This document shows, piece after piece, positions 1 to 11,392 of a stretch of DNA of 64,000 nt. Under the pieces are notes generated by a model that was not told where the DNA came from, ran no database searches, and saw nothing but the letters and a program-made list of their open reading frames with translations. The position numbers and the translations under genes were made by a program. Position 1 is the stretch's first letter, and the number at the start of each line of letters is the position of its first letter. The stretch is from Janthinobacterium sp. 17J80-10 (GTDB taxonomy: Bacteria; Pseudomonadota; Gammaproteobacteria; Burkholderiales; Burkholderiaceae_D): NCBI RefSeq assembly GCF_004114795.1, contig NZ_CP035311.1, positions 248,001 through 312,000 on the forward strand, given 5' to 3'.

Positions 1-236
1 AACAGGATCGCCGCATCCAGCGGGAAGCGCTCCAGCGGCTGCAGCGTGACTTCGGTGGCGTAGTCGGGATTCTTTGCCAGCCCGAGGAAGGAGCCGGCGC
101 GCTTGCGCGTGGCATTGTATTCCGGCAGATAGCGGCCAGCCTGGCGCATCAGCCACAGCGGCGTGTACTCGGTCGGCTGGCGCAGCAAGGCGCGCAGGAA
201 GGTGTCGTTCTTGAGGGGTGCGAAGGAACTGGACAT
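1..236 (-). CDS. hemE: Uroporphyrinogen decarboxylase, N-terminal part (cut by window edge)
   Basis: The first 78 or so codons of a leftward gene are present. They read as the N-terminus of uroporphyrinogen decarboxylase, which converts uroporphyrinogen III to coproporphyrinogen III in haem synthesis. The diagnostic stretch is [12 protein letters not shown] (about residues 29-40), followed by [15 protein letters not shown], both in the family's usual N-terminal order. Three in-frame ATGs lie at 245, 242 and 236; none has a clear Shine-Dalgarno sequence, and I chose 236 because [11 protein letters not shown] resembles known family starts. The rest of the gene lies outside the window. Confidence 0.9.
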   Translation of the reverse strand, partial: MSSSFAPLKNDTFLRALLRQPTEYTPLWLMRQAGRYLPEYNATRKRAGSFLGLAKNPDYATEVTLQPLERFPLDAAIL

Positions 237-422
237 GGGCATCATCTGGCGGAATTGAATAACCCGCTATTATCGCCCAAGAGACGAGGGTTGCAGCGGA
301 AATGGCGGATATCAGCAGGAATGTTCCCGTGATTGAGCACAGCGGGAACGGCGAATGCCAGACTTTTTTGCCAATAGATAAATACTTCCCTGCCCCGCCG
401 TGACCAGCCCATGTCGTTCGGT

Positions 423-884
423 TCAGGCAGTGGCTTCGATGTCAATCACCACGGCTGCCTCGTAGCGCTGCCAGCGCAACAGAATGGCAAATGGCCGCGT
501 CCGGGTGGACGACTTGATTTGCTGCGTGTTGCCAAGGATGGTAATCGGCACGGAAATTTCAAGCCGGTCACCAAAATGCTGCCGGGCATTGCCGGATATG
601 GTATTGGCCACCTCGCCTACAGCATCCAGCAGATTGGCTTCACAAGTATCCGGTTCCTGCAGGCGGATCAGCAACTCCCGCACCAGAATGCGGGGCGCCG
701 AAAAATAGATACATCCCCGAAACTGGCCGGACAGGGTGATCAAGCCGGTGTAATCGAAGCGCGGTAAATCGGTTTCTGCAAGATACGCTGCGCGGATCTC
801 CGCCGGCTCGCTGGTCAAATGCAGAAAGTAGTGAGTCACTGCATCAATGAAGATTTTTAATTCGGTTTCACGAAGCGTCGCCAT
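423..884 (-). CDS. cheX: CheX-family chemotaxis phosphatase
   Basis: A 153-residue cytoplasmic protein of the CheC/CheX/FliY phosphatase family, which dephosphorylates CheY-type response regulators. The catalytic E-x-x-N signature is visible as GEVANTISGNA. The start at 884 (MATLRETELK) is chosen over an upstream start at 929 because AGGAAA lies a few bases before it. It is the last gene of a leftward set of three, behind a CheY-like regulator (944-1309) and a CheA-like kinase (1328-3391), so its substrate is probably that CheY. Family assignment is from motif and length; which regulator it acts on is inferred from position. Confidence 0.8.
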   Translation of the reverse strand: MATLRETELKIFIDAVTHYFLHLTSEPAEIRAAYLAETDLPRFDYTGLITLSGQFRGCIYFSAPRILVRELLIRLQEPDTCEANLLDAVGEVANTISGNARQHFGDRLEISVPITILGNTQQIKSSTRTRPFAILLRWQRYEAAVVIDIEATA

Positions 885-943
885 AGATTGTTTCCTGAAG
901 CTTGGTCGATTCAAAACACGTGTCGTCATAGGGTCGGCTTGCG

Positions 944-1309
944 CTACTGGGAGACTTCCAGCAAAGCGTTGGCCAATTGTTCATCGGAAAACGGCTTATG
1001 CAAAAACCCCCGCGCCCCTTTCTTCAGGGCCGCGATCGCGGTGACCTTGTCGCTCAGGGCGGACACCACCAGAATGTTCAGGCCGGGATTGCGGGCGATA
1101 AGGATTTCAATGCAAGCGATGCCATCCATTTCCGGCATGGTCAGATCCATCGTCACCACATCCGGCATATTGCGCTGGCAAAGTTCAACCGCTTCGATGC
1201 CATTCTTTGCCAGTCCGACGATACTCAGTTGCCGCAAGCTCGGATGCAGCGCAATCCTTGCAATGCGTGAACGGATAATATTGGAATCATCCACGATAAG
1301 CAGTTTCAC
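944..1309 (-). CDS. CheY-like single-domain response regulator
   Basis: A 121-residue stand-alone receiver domain with no output domain. The acidic pair is VDDSN (D7, D8), the phospho-acceptor aspartate lies in TMDLTMPEMDG, the switch residue in VSALSD and the conserved lysine in HKPF, so all catalytic residues are present. It lies 18 bases downstream of the sensor kinase stop and upstream of cheX, which suggests one transcript encoding a kinase, its receiver and its phosphatase. Output is probably by protein-protein contact, as for CheY; the target cannot be told from the sequence. Confidence 0.88.
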   Translation of the reverse strand: MKLLIVDDSNIIRSRIARIALHPSLRQLSIVGLAKNGIEAVELCQRNMPDVVTMDLTMPEMDGIACIEILIARNPGLNILVVSALSDKVTAIAALKKGARGFLHKPFSDEQLANALLEVSQ

Positions 1310-1327
1310 TTGTAAGCTCCCGGGATC

Positions 1328-3391
1328 CTAGATGGCGAAATGAATGCTGAATTGTGTAAACGCGTTTTCTCGGGACGAGAGGCGTATGCGGGCGCCTAGC
1401 TGCTCGACTTTGTGCTTGACGACATCCATGCCGACACCATGGCCGGCATCACGCGTGGCCTTGCCGGCAGTAGAAAATCCCGGCTCGAATATCTTCATCA
1501 CGACCTGGCGGTCATCCAGCTCGTTTAACTGGGCTTCGGTGTAGCGCCTGGCCTGTAGTAAGGCCTCCCGGATCTTGTGCGGCACAAGCCCGCGCCCATC
1601 GTCGCGCAGCATCAATTCGTATTCCCCTGTTTCGCTTTGCTTGAGCGCGATCTGGATATTGCCGGCCGACGGCTTTGCCAGGCCGGCGCGTTCGGGCGCC
1701 GGCTCGATGCCATGGGCAATGGCATTGCGCAGCAACTGGACCGTTATATCCTGCAAGTCGTTGCGGGTCTGGTGCGGCAGCGCGCCCAGAAGCGCGAGAT
1801 CGGTGTCCAGCCGCACTTCCTTGCCGTTATCAAGCGCAATCCGTTGGCTTAACTTGGCAAGATTTTGTGCAAATGTCTGGTCATCCACTGCCGGGGTGAA
1901 GGCATCATGATAGCCAGCCAGGCGTTCTACCAGGCTGCGGACCATGGCAACGCGCTGCAGGAATTCCTCCAGCGGAAATGGCAAGGCCAGGAGGTCATCG
2001 CCGGAGATATCGCCCTTTTCGCGCAGGCCCGCCAGCTGCGTCTCGAATTGCTGCGCCAGGTTTTCAAACATCTCCAGGTCTAACGCGGCCGCTTCCCCTT
2101 TCAGGGTATGAATCTTGCGGAAGATGGTACTGATCGTGCTGCGATAGTTGGCGGTATTGCCAGCGGAACGCAGGAAATCATTCACTTCGAGCAAGGTACG
2201 TTCGCTCGTTTCCAGAAACTGGTTCAGCGTTACGGGATTCACCTTGAGCAAATCAAGCATGATTTCCATTTCCGCCTTGGCTTCCCGTTTGGCCAGCTCC
2301 AGTGCGCGTTCGAGTTCGATCTGCTTAGTGACATCAATCACGGTCACCAGCAGATGCGATGTCTTGTCATTTTCCAGGACGCGATTGAACTGAAACTTGA
2401 GAAAGCGCCTGGCAGTCATCCCATTCGCGTCGGCCACCATGACTTCGAGCGCGGACATCGGGTTCAGGGCGGCGACCAACGCTTCCTTGACCCGATCGCC
2501 AAACAGCAGCTCGATGTAATCGCAGGCAGTCGTCACGCTTGCCTGTGACATCATTTCCTGCAGCACTGTACGAAAATCGCTATCCGGCACAATCGGGCGG
2601 CCCAGAATGTGCGGCAGCGATTGGGAGAATTGCGAGCCGATCCGGAATTGCGCATCGAGCAGGAACAACCCATCCTTGACGGTCCCCAGGATTTCAGCCG
2701 TTTCTTTTTGCGCGGCACCTACCTTGCGATCATTCGCTTGCAGGCGCCGAATGAACTTGAAGAGGATGAAGGCAAAATTAAGCAATGCCAGGACGATGCC
2801 GATCGTCTGCACGGTACGCAGCATGTCGGCTTTGGCATTGGCGGTCTGCTCCAGTTGCGTCGTCAGCTCATTCATCAGTGCCAGCAACTTCAGGTTATTG
2901 GCGCGGGCGTAACGATCTGCCGCCGCCAGCTGTTCCGGCGTAAATGCGCGCTCGGCGACAAGCGGGGCGAGTATTTTCTTGTAGGGCAGCCAGATTGCCT
3001 CGGCTTTCTGCAGGATGGCCTGTCCTTGCGGAATCGTGACGGCTGCGAGATAAATCGGCTTTTCATTTCCGCCAGTGACCATTGCGCCGCGTTGAAAGCC
3101 GATCAGCGTGCTATCAAACAAATTCACCGTTTTCTTTAGTTCCGCCAGCGCGCCGCTATCCGGCACGCCGCGCTGGACATCGCTCTCGGTGGTCAGCAGG
3201 GCTTTTGTCATCCGTTGCGACAGCATGCGCTGGCGTCCGGCCAGGTTGATGGCAAGGGCATCTTCAGAAATCTGGAATGAAATGTAAAAATTAAGCACCA
3301 ATACAGCCAAGTCGAACACGAGAAAAAATGCGACGGCAAGAATGATTTCGCGGTATTTCCCGGTAGACGTGATTTTTGAATTTGCTTTCAT
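1328..3391 (-). CDS. Membrane sensor kinase: PilJ/NarX-like sensor, PAS, Hpt and CheA-type ATPase
   Basis: A 687-residue hybrid. Order by residue: TM helix about 16-38; periplasmic region with a P-box-like INLAGRQRMLSQRMTK near 49-64, as in NarX and PilJ-type sensors; TM helix about 195-214; PAS-like domain about 230-360; Hpt domain with IHTLKGEAA (H428); CheA-like ATPase with N-box LLRNAIAHGIE (about 553), DDGRGL, IFEPGFST and GHGVGMDVV. No CheW-like domain follows. The ATG at 3391 is preferred to a TTG at 3415 because AGGGA precedes it. It begins a three-gene set with CheY and CheX proteins. P-box similarity hints at nitrate or nitrite sensing, but this is inference. Confidence 0.82.
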   Translation of the reverse strand: MKANSKITSTGKYREIILAVAFFLVFDLAVLVLNFYISFQISEDALAINLAGRQRMLSQRMTKALLTTESDVQRGVPDSGALAELKKTVNLFDSTLIGFQRGAMVTGGNEKPIYLAAVTIPQGQAILQKAEAIWLPYKKILAPLVAERAFTPEQLAAADRYARANNLKLLALMNELTTQLEQTANAKADMLRTVQTIGIVLALLNFAFILFKFIRRLQANDRKVGAAQKETAEILGTVKDGLFLLDAQFRIGSQFSQSLPHILGRPIVPDSDFRTVLQEMMSQASVTTACDYIELLFGDRVKEALVAALNPMSALEVMVADANGMTARRFLKFQFNRVLENDKTSHLLVTVIDVTKQIELERALELAKREAKAEMEIMLDLLKVNPVTLNQFLETSERTLLEVNDFLRSAGNTANYRSTISTIFRKIHTLKGEAAALDLEMFENLAQQFETQLAGLREKGDISGDDLLALPFPLEEFLQRVAMVRSLVERLAGYHDAFTPAVDDQTFAQNLAKLSQRIALDNGKEVRLDTDLALLGALPHQTRNDLQDITVQLLRNAIAHGIEPAPERAGLAKPSAGNIQIALKQSETGEYELMLRDDGRGLVPHKIREALLQARRYTEAQLNELDDRQVVMKIFEPGFSTAGKATRDAGHGVGMDVVKHKVEQLGARIRLSSRENAFTQFSIHFAI

Positions 3392-3557
3392 ATTGATCCC
3401 TGTCGGTGTCACCAATTTTTTATGCGGCGGCCCTTCGTACTGCCGCGATCCGGTTACCTCACTGCATTACAGCCTGCCCCTTTCCTGCTCGCTCTACCGA
3501 CCGCACGGCGCTGGCCGGGAGAAGAACAGAGGCACCAGTTTGTTTACTGGCGGGCAC

Positions 3558-3605
3558 AAAAAAAGCGTCCGAGACAAGCAAACATGATTTGCTTGTCTCG
3601 GACGC
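3558..3605 (-). terminator. Strong intrinsic terminator, minus strand
   Basis: Perfect 18-bp inverted repeat (3565-3582 with 3588-3605), loop of five bases, followed on the minus strand by seven T residues (3558-3564). No minus-strand protein gene lies immediately upstream of it, which is why a small RNA is proposed. Confidence 0.9.
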
Positions 3606-3673
3606 CTTTGCCCCTAAGATGCCGACTGCATTATCAGCATACTTTGAATTGATGCACCATCGTTGGCACAACA
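3558..3673 (-). ncRNA. Candidate sigma-54-dependent small RNA
   Basis: No convincing protein gene fits this stretch. A perfect -24/-12 element lies at 3684-3699 on the minus strand, and a strong intrinsic terminator ends at 3558. Placing +1 twelve bases after the -12 cytosine gives a transcript of about 116 nt starting near 3673. It would have an unstructured-looking 5' part of about 68 nt followed by an 18-bp terminator stem and seven U residues. The arrangement resembles nitrogen-regulated small RNAs such as Pseudomonas NrsZ, but I see no sequence evidence for homology. Confidence 0.5.
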
Positions 3674-3683
3674 CTTTCTTTAA

Positions 3684-3699
3684 AGCAAAGTTTATGCCA
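3684..3699 (-). promoter_or_regulatory. Sigma-54 (-24/-12) promoter
   Basis: Minus strand reads TGGCATAAACTTTGCT, matching TGGCAYRNNNNTTGCW at every defined position, with exactly ten bases between GG and GC. TGCACCA half-sites occur upstream at 3759-3765 and 3812-3818; they resemble half of an NtrC site, but no complete canonical dyad is present. Confidence 0.65.
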
Positions 3700-4019
3700 C
3701 TCTCCGGCCATCTCAATTGGCGGTTCCGCATTCTTTCTGGTGAGTTCAAGTCCTGGCATGCACCACTTGCAAGAATGAAAACTACATTGGCGCACGTTAT
3801 TAAAGCAGAGTTGCACCACTATGATTGGCGCCCTATCTCTGCAGCACTTCATGAACCGCATGACACGCATGGTCTTCGCTGTCTTTGCGCTGCGCCTACT
3901 GCTGATACGATCTTAGTATTTCAAATGCAACATTTTGACGCCCGAGTCCGGAATGCAGATTACATTGAGAGTAAATTTTGTTATAAGTAGTTGGATTATT
4001 AAAACGATAAATTACTTTC
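3700..4019. other. Intergenic region between the small RNA promoter and the J-like gene
   Basis: With 3392-3557 and the small RNA this makes a 628-base gap without a convincing protein gene. It should hold the enhancer for the sigma-54 promoter and the promoter of the rightward gene at 4020. ORFs spanning it show no recognisable domain or ribosome-binding site. I could not fix a sigma-70 promoter. Confidence 0.5.
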
Positions 4020-4766
4020 ATGCGCAACCTTTACGACATTCTGGGACTGAGCAGCAACGCCACTGTCTTGCAAATCGAACAGGCATACCTTGTCCGGAAA
4101 AATGCATTCAAAGGCCAGGAAGGGCTCTTGTCAGAAGGAGCAAGCCTGGAAATGCGCGCGGTAGAAGAAGCTTATGCCTTGCTTTCATCGCCAGCCCGCC
4201 GTGAGCGCTATGATCAACAGTTAAAGAAGACGGCGAGCCAGCCGGTACGTTATGAGGTGGTGGAATCTCGCGGTTTCCCATGGATCGGCATTGCACTGCT
4301 GGCGTTAGTCTTGGTGGGCGGTTTATTTATCTATCAGCACCAGCAAAACAAGGCCCGCATCGAGCAGTTGCGGATCGAAGAATCCCGTGCAAAGGCCGAA
4401 GCGGAACAGGCCGAGCTGCTGGCGCTGGCAGAACAGCAGCGCCTGGAGAGCGAAAAATTGGCCCAGCAACGCGAAATGGAAGCGAATGCCCGCCGCGATT
4501 TGGAACGCAATCGTTATGAAAGCCAGCAAATTCATGGACAATTGGAGTCGTTTGAAGCACGGCGCCAACGGGAAATTAATCGCGAGGAAAGGGAAGCGCG
4601 CCAGGCGCGCGAACGTGAAGAATATGCGGCAAAGGCCGCCGTGCGGCAGCAGCATGCGGCCATGGAACGGGCATTGAGCCGTCCGATTGATGGCGGTTCG
4701 CGCCGCTCAGGCGTCACTGTCATTCAGAACGAGCCTGCGCGTCCTGCCTATCCGTCACAGCGTTAA
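4020..4766 (+). CDS. J-domain-like, membrane-anchored coiled-coil protein (no HPD)
   Basis: A 248-residue protein. Residues 1-65 resemble a DnaJ N-terminal domain (NLYDILGLSSNAT at the start, AYALLSSPARRERYD at the end). The HPD tripeptide that stimulates DnaK ATPase is absent; the loop reads RKNAFKGQEG. A single transmembrane helix (WIGIALLALVLVGGLFIY, about 88-105) follows, then a long charged Ala/Glu/Arg-rich coiled coil to about residue 215. The protein is probably anchored in the inner membrane with the J-like part in the cytoplasm. Without HPD it may bind partners but not activate Hsp70. Function unknown. Confidence 0.75.
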   Translation: MRNLYDILGLSSNATVLQIEQAYLVRKNAFKGQEGLLSEGASLEMRAVEEAYALLSSPARRERYDQQLKKTASQPVRYEVVESRGFPWIGIALLALVLVGGLFIYQHQQNKARIEQLRIEESRAKAEAEQAELLALAEQQRLESEKLAQQREMEANARRDLERNRYESQQIHGQLESFEARRQREINREEREARQAREREEYAAKAAVRQQHAAMERALSRPIDGGSRRSGVTVIQNEPARPAYPSQR

Positions 4767-4832
4767 GCATTTACTGAAACAGCGCCGGCTGTTGGCATCA
4801 ACAATTCCCCTTCCCGATAAAGTGACTCTGCT

Positions 4833-6359
4833 TTGGATTGTGACCTCCTGGTAGTCGGCGGCGGCATCAATGGCACCGGCATTGCCCGCGATGCGGCCGG
4901 GCGTGGCCTTTCTGTCGTGCTGTGCGAGCAGGACGACCTTGCCGGCCACACCTCCTCCGCCTCTACCAAGCTGATCCATGGCGGCTTGCGCTACCTGGAG
5001 CAATTCGAATTCTCCCTGGTGCGCAAGGCCTTGCGCGAGCGCGAGCGCCTGCTGCGCGCGGCGCCGCATCTGATCCGGCCGTTGCGCTTCGTGCTGCCGC
5101 ACGACCGTCACCAGCGGCCGGCATGGATGATCCAGGCCGGCCTGTTCCTGTATGACCATCTGGCGCGGCGCGAACTGTTGCCGGGCTCCCGTCGCATTGC
5201 CCTGCAGGCGCATCCGGCCGGTGCGCCCCTGAAAGCGGGGTTCGCCGATGGCTTCGTGTATTCCGACGGCTGGGTCGACGATGCACGGCTGGTGGTTGCC
5301 AACGCCATCGATGCCGCCGAGCGCGGCGCCACGATCCTGACGCGCACCCGGTGCGTCAGTGCAGTGCAACGCAGTGATGGCTGGCTCGCCACGCTCGCAG
5401 GCGCCGATGGTGCCACCATCACCGTGCGCGCACGTTGCCTGGTGAACGCCGCCGGCCCCTGGGCCGGACAATTTCACCAGAAAGCCTTGCCATCCCAACC
5501 CGGGCGCCCGATGCGCCTGGTCAAGGGCAGCCACATCATCGTCCGCAAGCTCTTCGAGCATCCGTTCGCCTATATTTTCCAGAATGCGGATGGCCGCATT
5601 GTCTTTGCCATTCCCTACGAATCTGACTTTACTCTGGTCGGCACGACCGACATCGACTTCCAGGGCGACCCCGGCAAGGCGGCGATCGACAGCGCTGAAA
5701 TCGCCTATCTGTGCGAGCTGTGCAACCATTATTTCCGCAAGCCGGTGGCGCCGGCGGACATCGTCTGGACTTATTCGGGCGTGCGCCCCCTGCTTGATGA
5801 CGGCACCGGCCCGGCCGCGGCGCTCACGCGCGACTACCAACTGGTCCTCGAGGATGGCGACGCGCCGCTGCTCTCGGTTTTCGGCGGCAAGATCACGACC
5901 TACCGCAAGCTGGCGGAAGAAGCGCTGGACCGCCTGGCGCCGCTGTTGCAGCCGCCACGCGGCGCCTGGACCGAGCATGCCCTTTTGCCAGGCGCAGACC
6001 TGGCGCCCGGCCAGTCTGCGGGCACCACCAGCTTTGACGATTTCATCCAACGCCAGCTGGCGCAATACCCATGGCTGCCGCCAGCGCTGGTGCTGCGCTA
6101 TGCCCACGCCTATGGCTCGCGCATGGACCATCTCCTGCACGACTGTAGCAGCCTCTCCGACCTGGGCCTGGAAATTCTGCCCGGCCTTTATGAAATCGAA
6201 GCGCGACAATGGATGCAGCGAGAGTGGGCGCTTACAGCGGATGACATGCTCTGGCGCCGCTCCAAGCTCGGCCTGCATGTGCCGGCCGATGGCCCCGCCA
6301 TCCTGGCAGCGTGGATCGCACGGCAACCGCAACCGGCCGACGCCCGGTTGGCGCCCTGA
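4833..6359 (+). CDS. glpD: Aerobic glycerol-3-phosphate dehydrogenase
   Basis: A 508-residue FAD enzyme that oxidises glycerol-3-phosphate to dihydroxyacetone phosphate at the inner membrane and feeds electrons to quinone. The N-terminal dinucleotide-binding motif is VVGGGINGTGIARDA, followed by STKLIHGGLRYLE and, further on, FGGKITTYRKLAEEA, all typical of GlpD. No ATG is in frame: an in-frame TAA sits at 4818-4820 and the only usual start codon before the FAD motif is TTG at 4833, without a good Shine-Dalgarno sequence. It stands alone and ends in a terminator shared with atpC. Confidence 0.93.
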   Translation: MDCDLLVVGGGINGTGIARDAAGRGLSVVLCEQDDLAGHTSSASTKLIHGGLRYLEQFEFSLVRKALRERERLLRAAPHLIRPLRFVLPHDRHQRPAWMIQAGLFLYDHLARRELLPGSRRIALQAHPAGAPLKAGFADGFVYSDGWVDDARLVVANAIDAAERGATILTRTRCVSAVQRSDGWLATLAGADGATITVRARCLVNAAGPWAGQFHQKALPSQPGRPMRLVKGSHIIVRKLFEHPFAYIFQNADGRIVFAIPYESDFTLVGTTDIDFQGDPGKAAIDSAEIAYLCELCNHYFRKPVAPADIVWTYSGVRPLLDDGTGPAAALTRDYQLVLEDGDAPLLSVFGGKITTYRKLAEEALDRLAPLLQPPRGAWTEHALLPGADLAPGQSAGTTSFDDFIQRQLAQYPWLPPALVLRYAHAYGSRMDHLLHDCSSLSDLGLEILPGLYEIEARQWMQREWALTADDMLWRRSKLGLHVPADGPAILAAWIARQPQPADARLAP

Positions 6360-6365
6360 AAAACA

Positions 6366-6389
6366 AAAAGGCAGCCGAAGCTGCCTTTT
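6366..6389. terminator. Bidirectional intrinsic terminator between glpD and atpC
   Basis: AAAAGGCAGC, loop CGAA, GCTGCCTTTT: a perfect 10-bp stem flanked by A and T runs, so it can stop both the rightward glpD and the leftward atp transcript. Confidence 0.9.
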
Positions 6390-6406
6390 CTTGACGCGAG
6401 TTGCGC

Positions 6407-6829
6407 TTAACGCTTTTGACGCAGTTTCGCGATTGCCGCCAGTTGTGCAATGGCCTGGGCCAGTTCGGCTTGCGCCTGGGCGTAATCAATCTTCGAATCC
6501 TTGTTGGCCATTGCTTCCTCGGCCAATTTCTTGGCTTCGGCTGCCTTGGCTTCGTCGAGGTCGGCACCGCGGATTGCGGTATCGGCCAGGACCGTCACCT
6601 TGTCCGGCTGTACCTCAAGGATGCCGCCGGCGACGAAGACGAGCTCTTCCTGCGCCTGACCGCCAACCTTGATGCGTACCGCACCCGGCTTGATGCGGGT
6701 GATCAGCGGGGTGTGCATCGGATAGATGCCCAGCTCGCCTGCTTCACCCGGCAACGCGACGAATTCGGCTTCGCCGGCGAAGATCAGCTCTTCGGCGGAA
6801 ACCACGTCAACGTGAATAGTGTTTGCCAT
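6407..6829 (-). CDS. atpC: F1F0 ATP synthase subunit epsilon
   Basis: A 140-residue protein, normal for bacterial epsilon, part of the F1 central stalk that transmits rotation and can inhibit ATP hydrolysis. The N-terminal beta-sandwich shows [20 protein letters not shown] and [14 protein letters not shown]; the C-terminal half is a helical hairpin rich in Ala, Glu and Lys. It is the last gene of the leftward atpIBEFHAGDC operon and ends just before the terminator shared with glpD. Confidence 0.97.
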   Translation of the reverse strand: MANTIHVDVVSAEELIFAGEAEFVALPGEAGELGIYPMHTPLITRIKPGAVRIKVGGQAQEELVFVAGGILEVQPDKVTVLADTAIRGADLDEAKAAEAKKLAEEAMANKDSKIDYAQAQAELAQAIAQLAAIAKLRQKR

Positions 6830-6895
6830 GTTGGAACCTTATATCGTTCGTCTTATCGGTGCGGCGAACCGTCTTCACGATTCGCCGCCAAGCGA

Positions 6896-9243
<2,348 letters not shown>

Positions 9244-9270
9244 GAGGTATTACTCCTTCTAGCTGTGGGT

Positions 9271-10806
9271 TCAGAAAGTTTTCTTGAAGTCGGCAATCGC
9301 GGCGGCCAATGCTGCTTCGCCGTCTTTATCGAGTTGCTTGCTGTCTTCAATCTTTTGCAAGAGTGCGCCGTGGCTGGTCTTCAGGAAGTTATGCAGGCCG
9401 GATTCAAACGCCAGCACCTGCTTGACTTCGATGCTGTCGAAGTAACCCTTGTTCGCTGCGAACAGCGAAGCGGCCATCAGCGAGATCGGCAGCGGCGAGA
9501 ATTGCTTCTGCTTCAGCAGTTCAGTCACGCGGGCGCCACGATCGAGCTGCTTGCGGGTAGCGTCGTCCAGGTCGGAAGCGAACTGCGCGAACGCAGCCAG
9601 TTCACGGTACTGCGCCAGATCGGTACGGATACCGCCGGACAGGTTCTTGATGACCTTGGTTTGCGCTGCGCCACCGACGCGGGACACCGAAATACCGGCG
9701 TTAATCGCAGGACGGATACCGGCGTTGAACAGCGAGGTTTCCAGGAAGATCTGGCCGTCGGTAATCGAGATCACGTTGGTCGGCACGAAGGCGGAAACGT
9801 CGCCTGCTTGCGTTTCAATGATCGGCAGTGCGGTCAGCGAACCGGTCTGGCCCTTGACTTCACCGTTGGTGAACTTCTCGACGTAGTCGGGGTTCACGCG
9901 GGCTGCACGTTCCAGCAGGCGGCTGTGGAGATAGAACACGTCGCCAGGATAAGCTTCGCGGCCTGGCGGGCGGCGCAGCAGCAGGGAAACCTGACGGTAA
10001 GCCACGGCTTGCTTGGACAGATCGTCATACACGATCAGCGCATCTTGACCGCGGTCACGGAAATATTCGCCCATGGCGCAACCGGAGTAGGCCGAGACGT
10101 ATTGCATGGCGGCGGATTCGGAAGCGGTAGCGGCGACCACGATGGTGTATTCCAGCGCGCCGTTTTCTTCCAGTGCGCGCACGATGTTTTTGACCGTCGA
10201 GGCTTTTTGGCCGATCGCGACATAGATACATGTCACGCCCTGGCCTTTTTGATTGATGATGGTGTCGATCGCGACAGCCGATTTACCGGTCTGACGATCG
10301 CCAATGATCAATTCGCGCTGGCCGCGGCCGACTGGCACCATGGCGTCGATCGACTTCAGGCCGGTTTGCAGCGGCTGCGAAACGGATTGACGGGCGATCA
10401 CGCCTGGAGCGATTTTTTCGATCGGGGCGGTCAGCTTGGTGTTGATCGGGCCCTTGCCGTCGATCGGCTGACCGAGTGCGTTGACCACGCGGCCACACAG
10501 TTCCGGACCGATCGGCACTTCCAGGATGCGGCCGGTCGTCTTGACCGTGTCGCCTTCGGAAATGTGTTCGTAGGCACCCAGGATAACGGCGCCGACGGAG
10601 TCGCGCTCAAGGTTCAGCGCGAGGCCGAAAGTGTTGCCTGGGAATTCCAGCATTTCGCCTTGCATTGCATCGGACAAGCCGTGAATTCGGACGATGCCGT
10701 CGGTCACGGAAATAACCGTGCCCTGGTTGCGGATATCAGCGCTTTCGCCAAGACCCTGGATGCGGCTCTTGAGCAGTTCGCTGATTTCAGACGGATTGAG
10801 TTGCAT
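9271..10806 (-). CDS. atpA: F1F0 ATP synthase subunit alpha
   Basis: A 511-residue non-catalytic nucleotide-binding F1 subunit. The N-terminus [13 protein letters not shown] and the Walker A motif GDRQTGKS (169-176) are typical, as are [16 protein letters not shown] and [18 protein letters not shown]. The gene is preceded by an AGGAG-like ribosome-binding site and follows atpH at a distance of 50 bases. Confidence 0.98.
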   Translation of the reverse strand: MQLNPSEISELLKSRIQGLGESADIRNQGTVISVTDGIVRIHGLSDAMQGEMLEFPGNTFGLALNLERDSVGAVILGAYEHISEGDTVKTTGRILEVPIGPELCGRVVNALGQPIDGKGPINTKLTAPIEKIAPGVIARQSVSQPLQTGLKSIDAMVPVGRGQRELIIGDRQTGKSAVAIDTIINQKGQGVTCIYVAIGQKASTVKNIVRALEENGALEYTIVVAATASESAAMQYVSAYSGCAMGEYFRDRGQDALIVYDDLSKQAVAYRQVSLLLRRPPGREAYPGDVFYLHSRLLERAARVNPDYVEKFTNGEVKGQTGSLTALPIIETQAGDVSAFVPTNVISITDGQIFLETSLFNAGIRPAINAGISVSRVGGAAQTKVIKNLSGGIRTDLAQYRELAAFAQFASDLDDATRKQLDRGARVTELLKQKQFSPLPISLMAASLFAANKGYFDSIEVKQVLAFESGLHNFLKTSHGALLQKIEDSKQLDKDGEAALAAAIADFKKTF

Positions 10807-10856
10807 TTTAACTCCTAATATTTTTCACTGTGCCTGGGACGGTGGCTGTTCGCCAA

Positions 10857-11390
10857 TCACGCCACCAGGGCTGTGTGCATTTTCTGCAGCTTGGCGCGCA
10901 CCGAGGTATCGAGCACTTCATCACCTACGGTCACGCGCACGCCACCAATCAGCGAATTGTCGACGGTCACGGCAGGGACGAGCTTGCGGCCGAATTTCTT
11001 TTCCAGCGTGGCCACCAGTTCCTTCACCTGCGCGTCGCTTAACTCGAACGCGCTCGTGATGTGCGCATCGGCAGCGCCTTCCGCGGCGTTTTTCAACGCC
11101 AGGAATTGCACGCCGACTTCCGGCAAGGCCACCAGACGGCCATTTTCTACCAGCGCGCCGATGAAGTTGCGGGCTTCCGCGCTGACCGGAGACTTGATCA
11201 GGGACACGAAGGTGTCGATGATCTGTGCGTCGGTCAGTTTCGGATTGCTGACGAATGCCAGAACTTCGGGATTGCCAGCGACTTGCGCCATTTCGGATAC
11301 CAGCTCCGACCAGGCGGCGAGATTGCCGGACTTGGCCACACGGAACAGGGCTTCTGCATAAGGACGAGCGATCGTTGCGAGTTCTGCCAT
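10857..11390 (-). CDS. atpH: F1F0 ATP synthase subunit delta
   Basis: A 177-residue peripheral stalk subunit joining F1 to subunit b. The N-terminal helical domain contains [13 protein letters not shown]; the C-terminal part contains [20 protein letters not shown], the most conserved segment of the family. The start lies 2 bases after the atpF stop, indicating translational coupling. Confidence 0.96.
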   Translation of the reverse strand: MAELATIARPYAEALFRVAKSGNLAAWSELVSEMAQVAGNPEVLAFVSNPKLTDAQIIDTFVSLIKSPVSAEARNFIGALVENGRLVALPEVGVQFLALKNAAEGAADAHITSAFELSDAQVKELVATLEKKFGRKLVPAVTVDNSLIGGVRVTVGDEVLDTSVRAKLQKMHTALVA

Positions 11391-11392
11391 GA

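Noticed and set aside
3665-3680. Second sigma-54-like element on the plus strand (TGGCACAACACTTTCT)
   Set aside because: The -12 GC is replaced by TC; this dinucleotide is nearly invariant.
3811-3832. Full NtrC site upstream of the small RNA
   Set aside because: TGCACCA and TGGCGCC are separated by seven bases instead of about three and the right half has two mismatches; only half-sites can be claimed.
3634-3870. 78-codon minus-strand frame as a protein gene upstream of the terminator
   Set aside because: Odd composition rich in Cys, no ribosome-binding site, and it overlaps the promoter element; a small RNA explains the terminator better.
3406-3990. 194-codon plus-strand frame across the gap before the J-like gene
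   Set aside because: No ribosome-binding site, no domain, runs through a perfect terminator hairpin and a sigma-54 promoter.
4755-6332. 525-codon minus-strand frame
   Set aside because: Antisense to glpD; no recognisable domain and no start signal.
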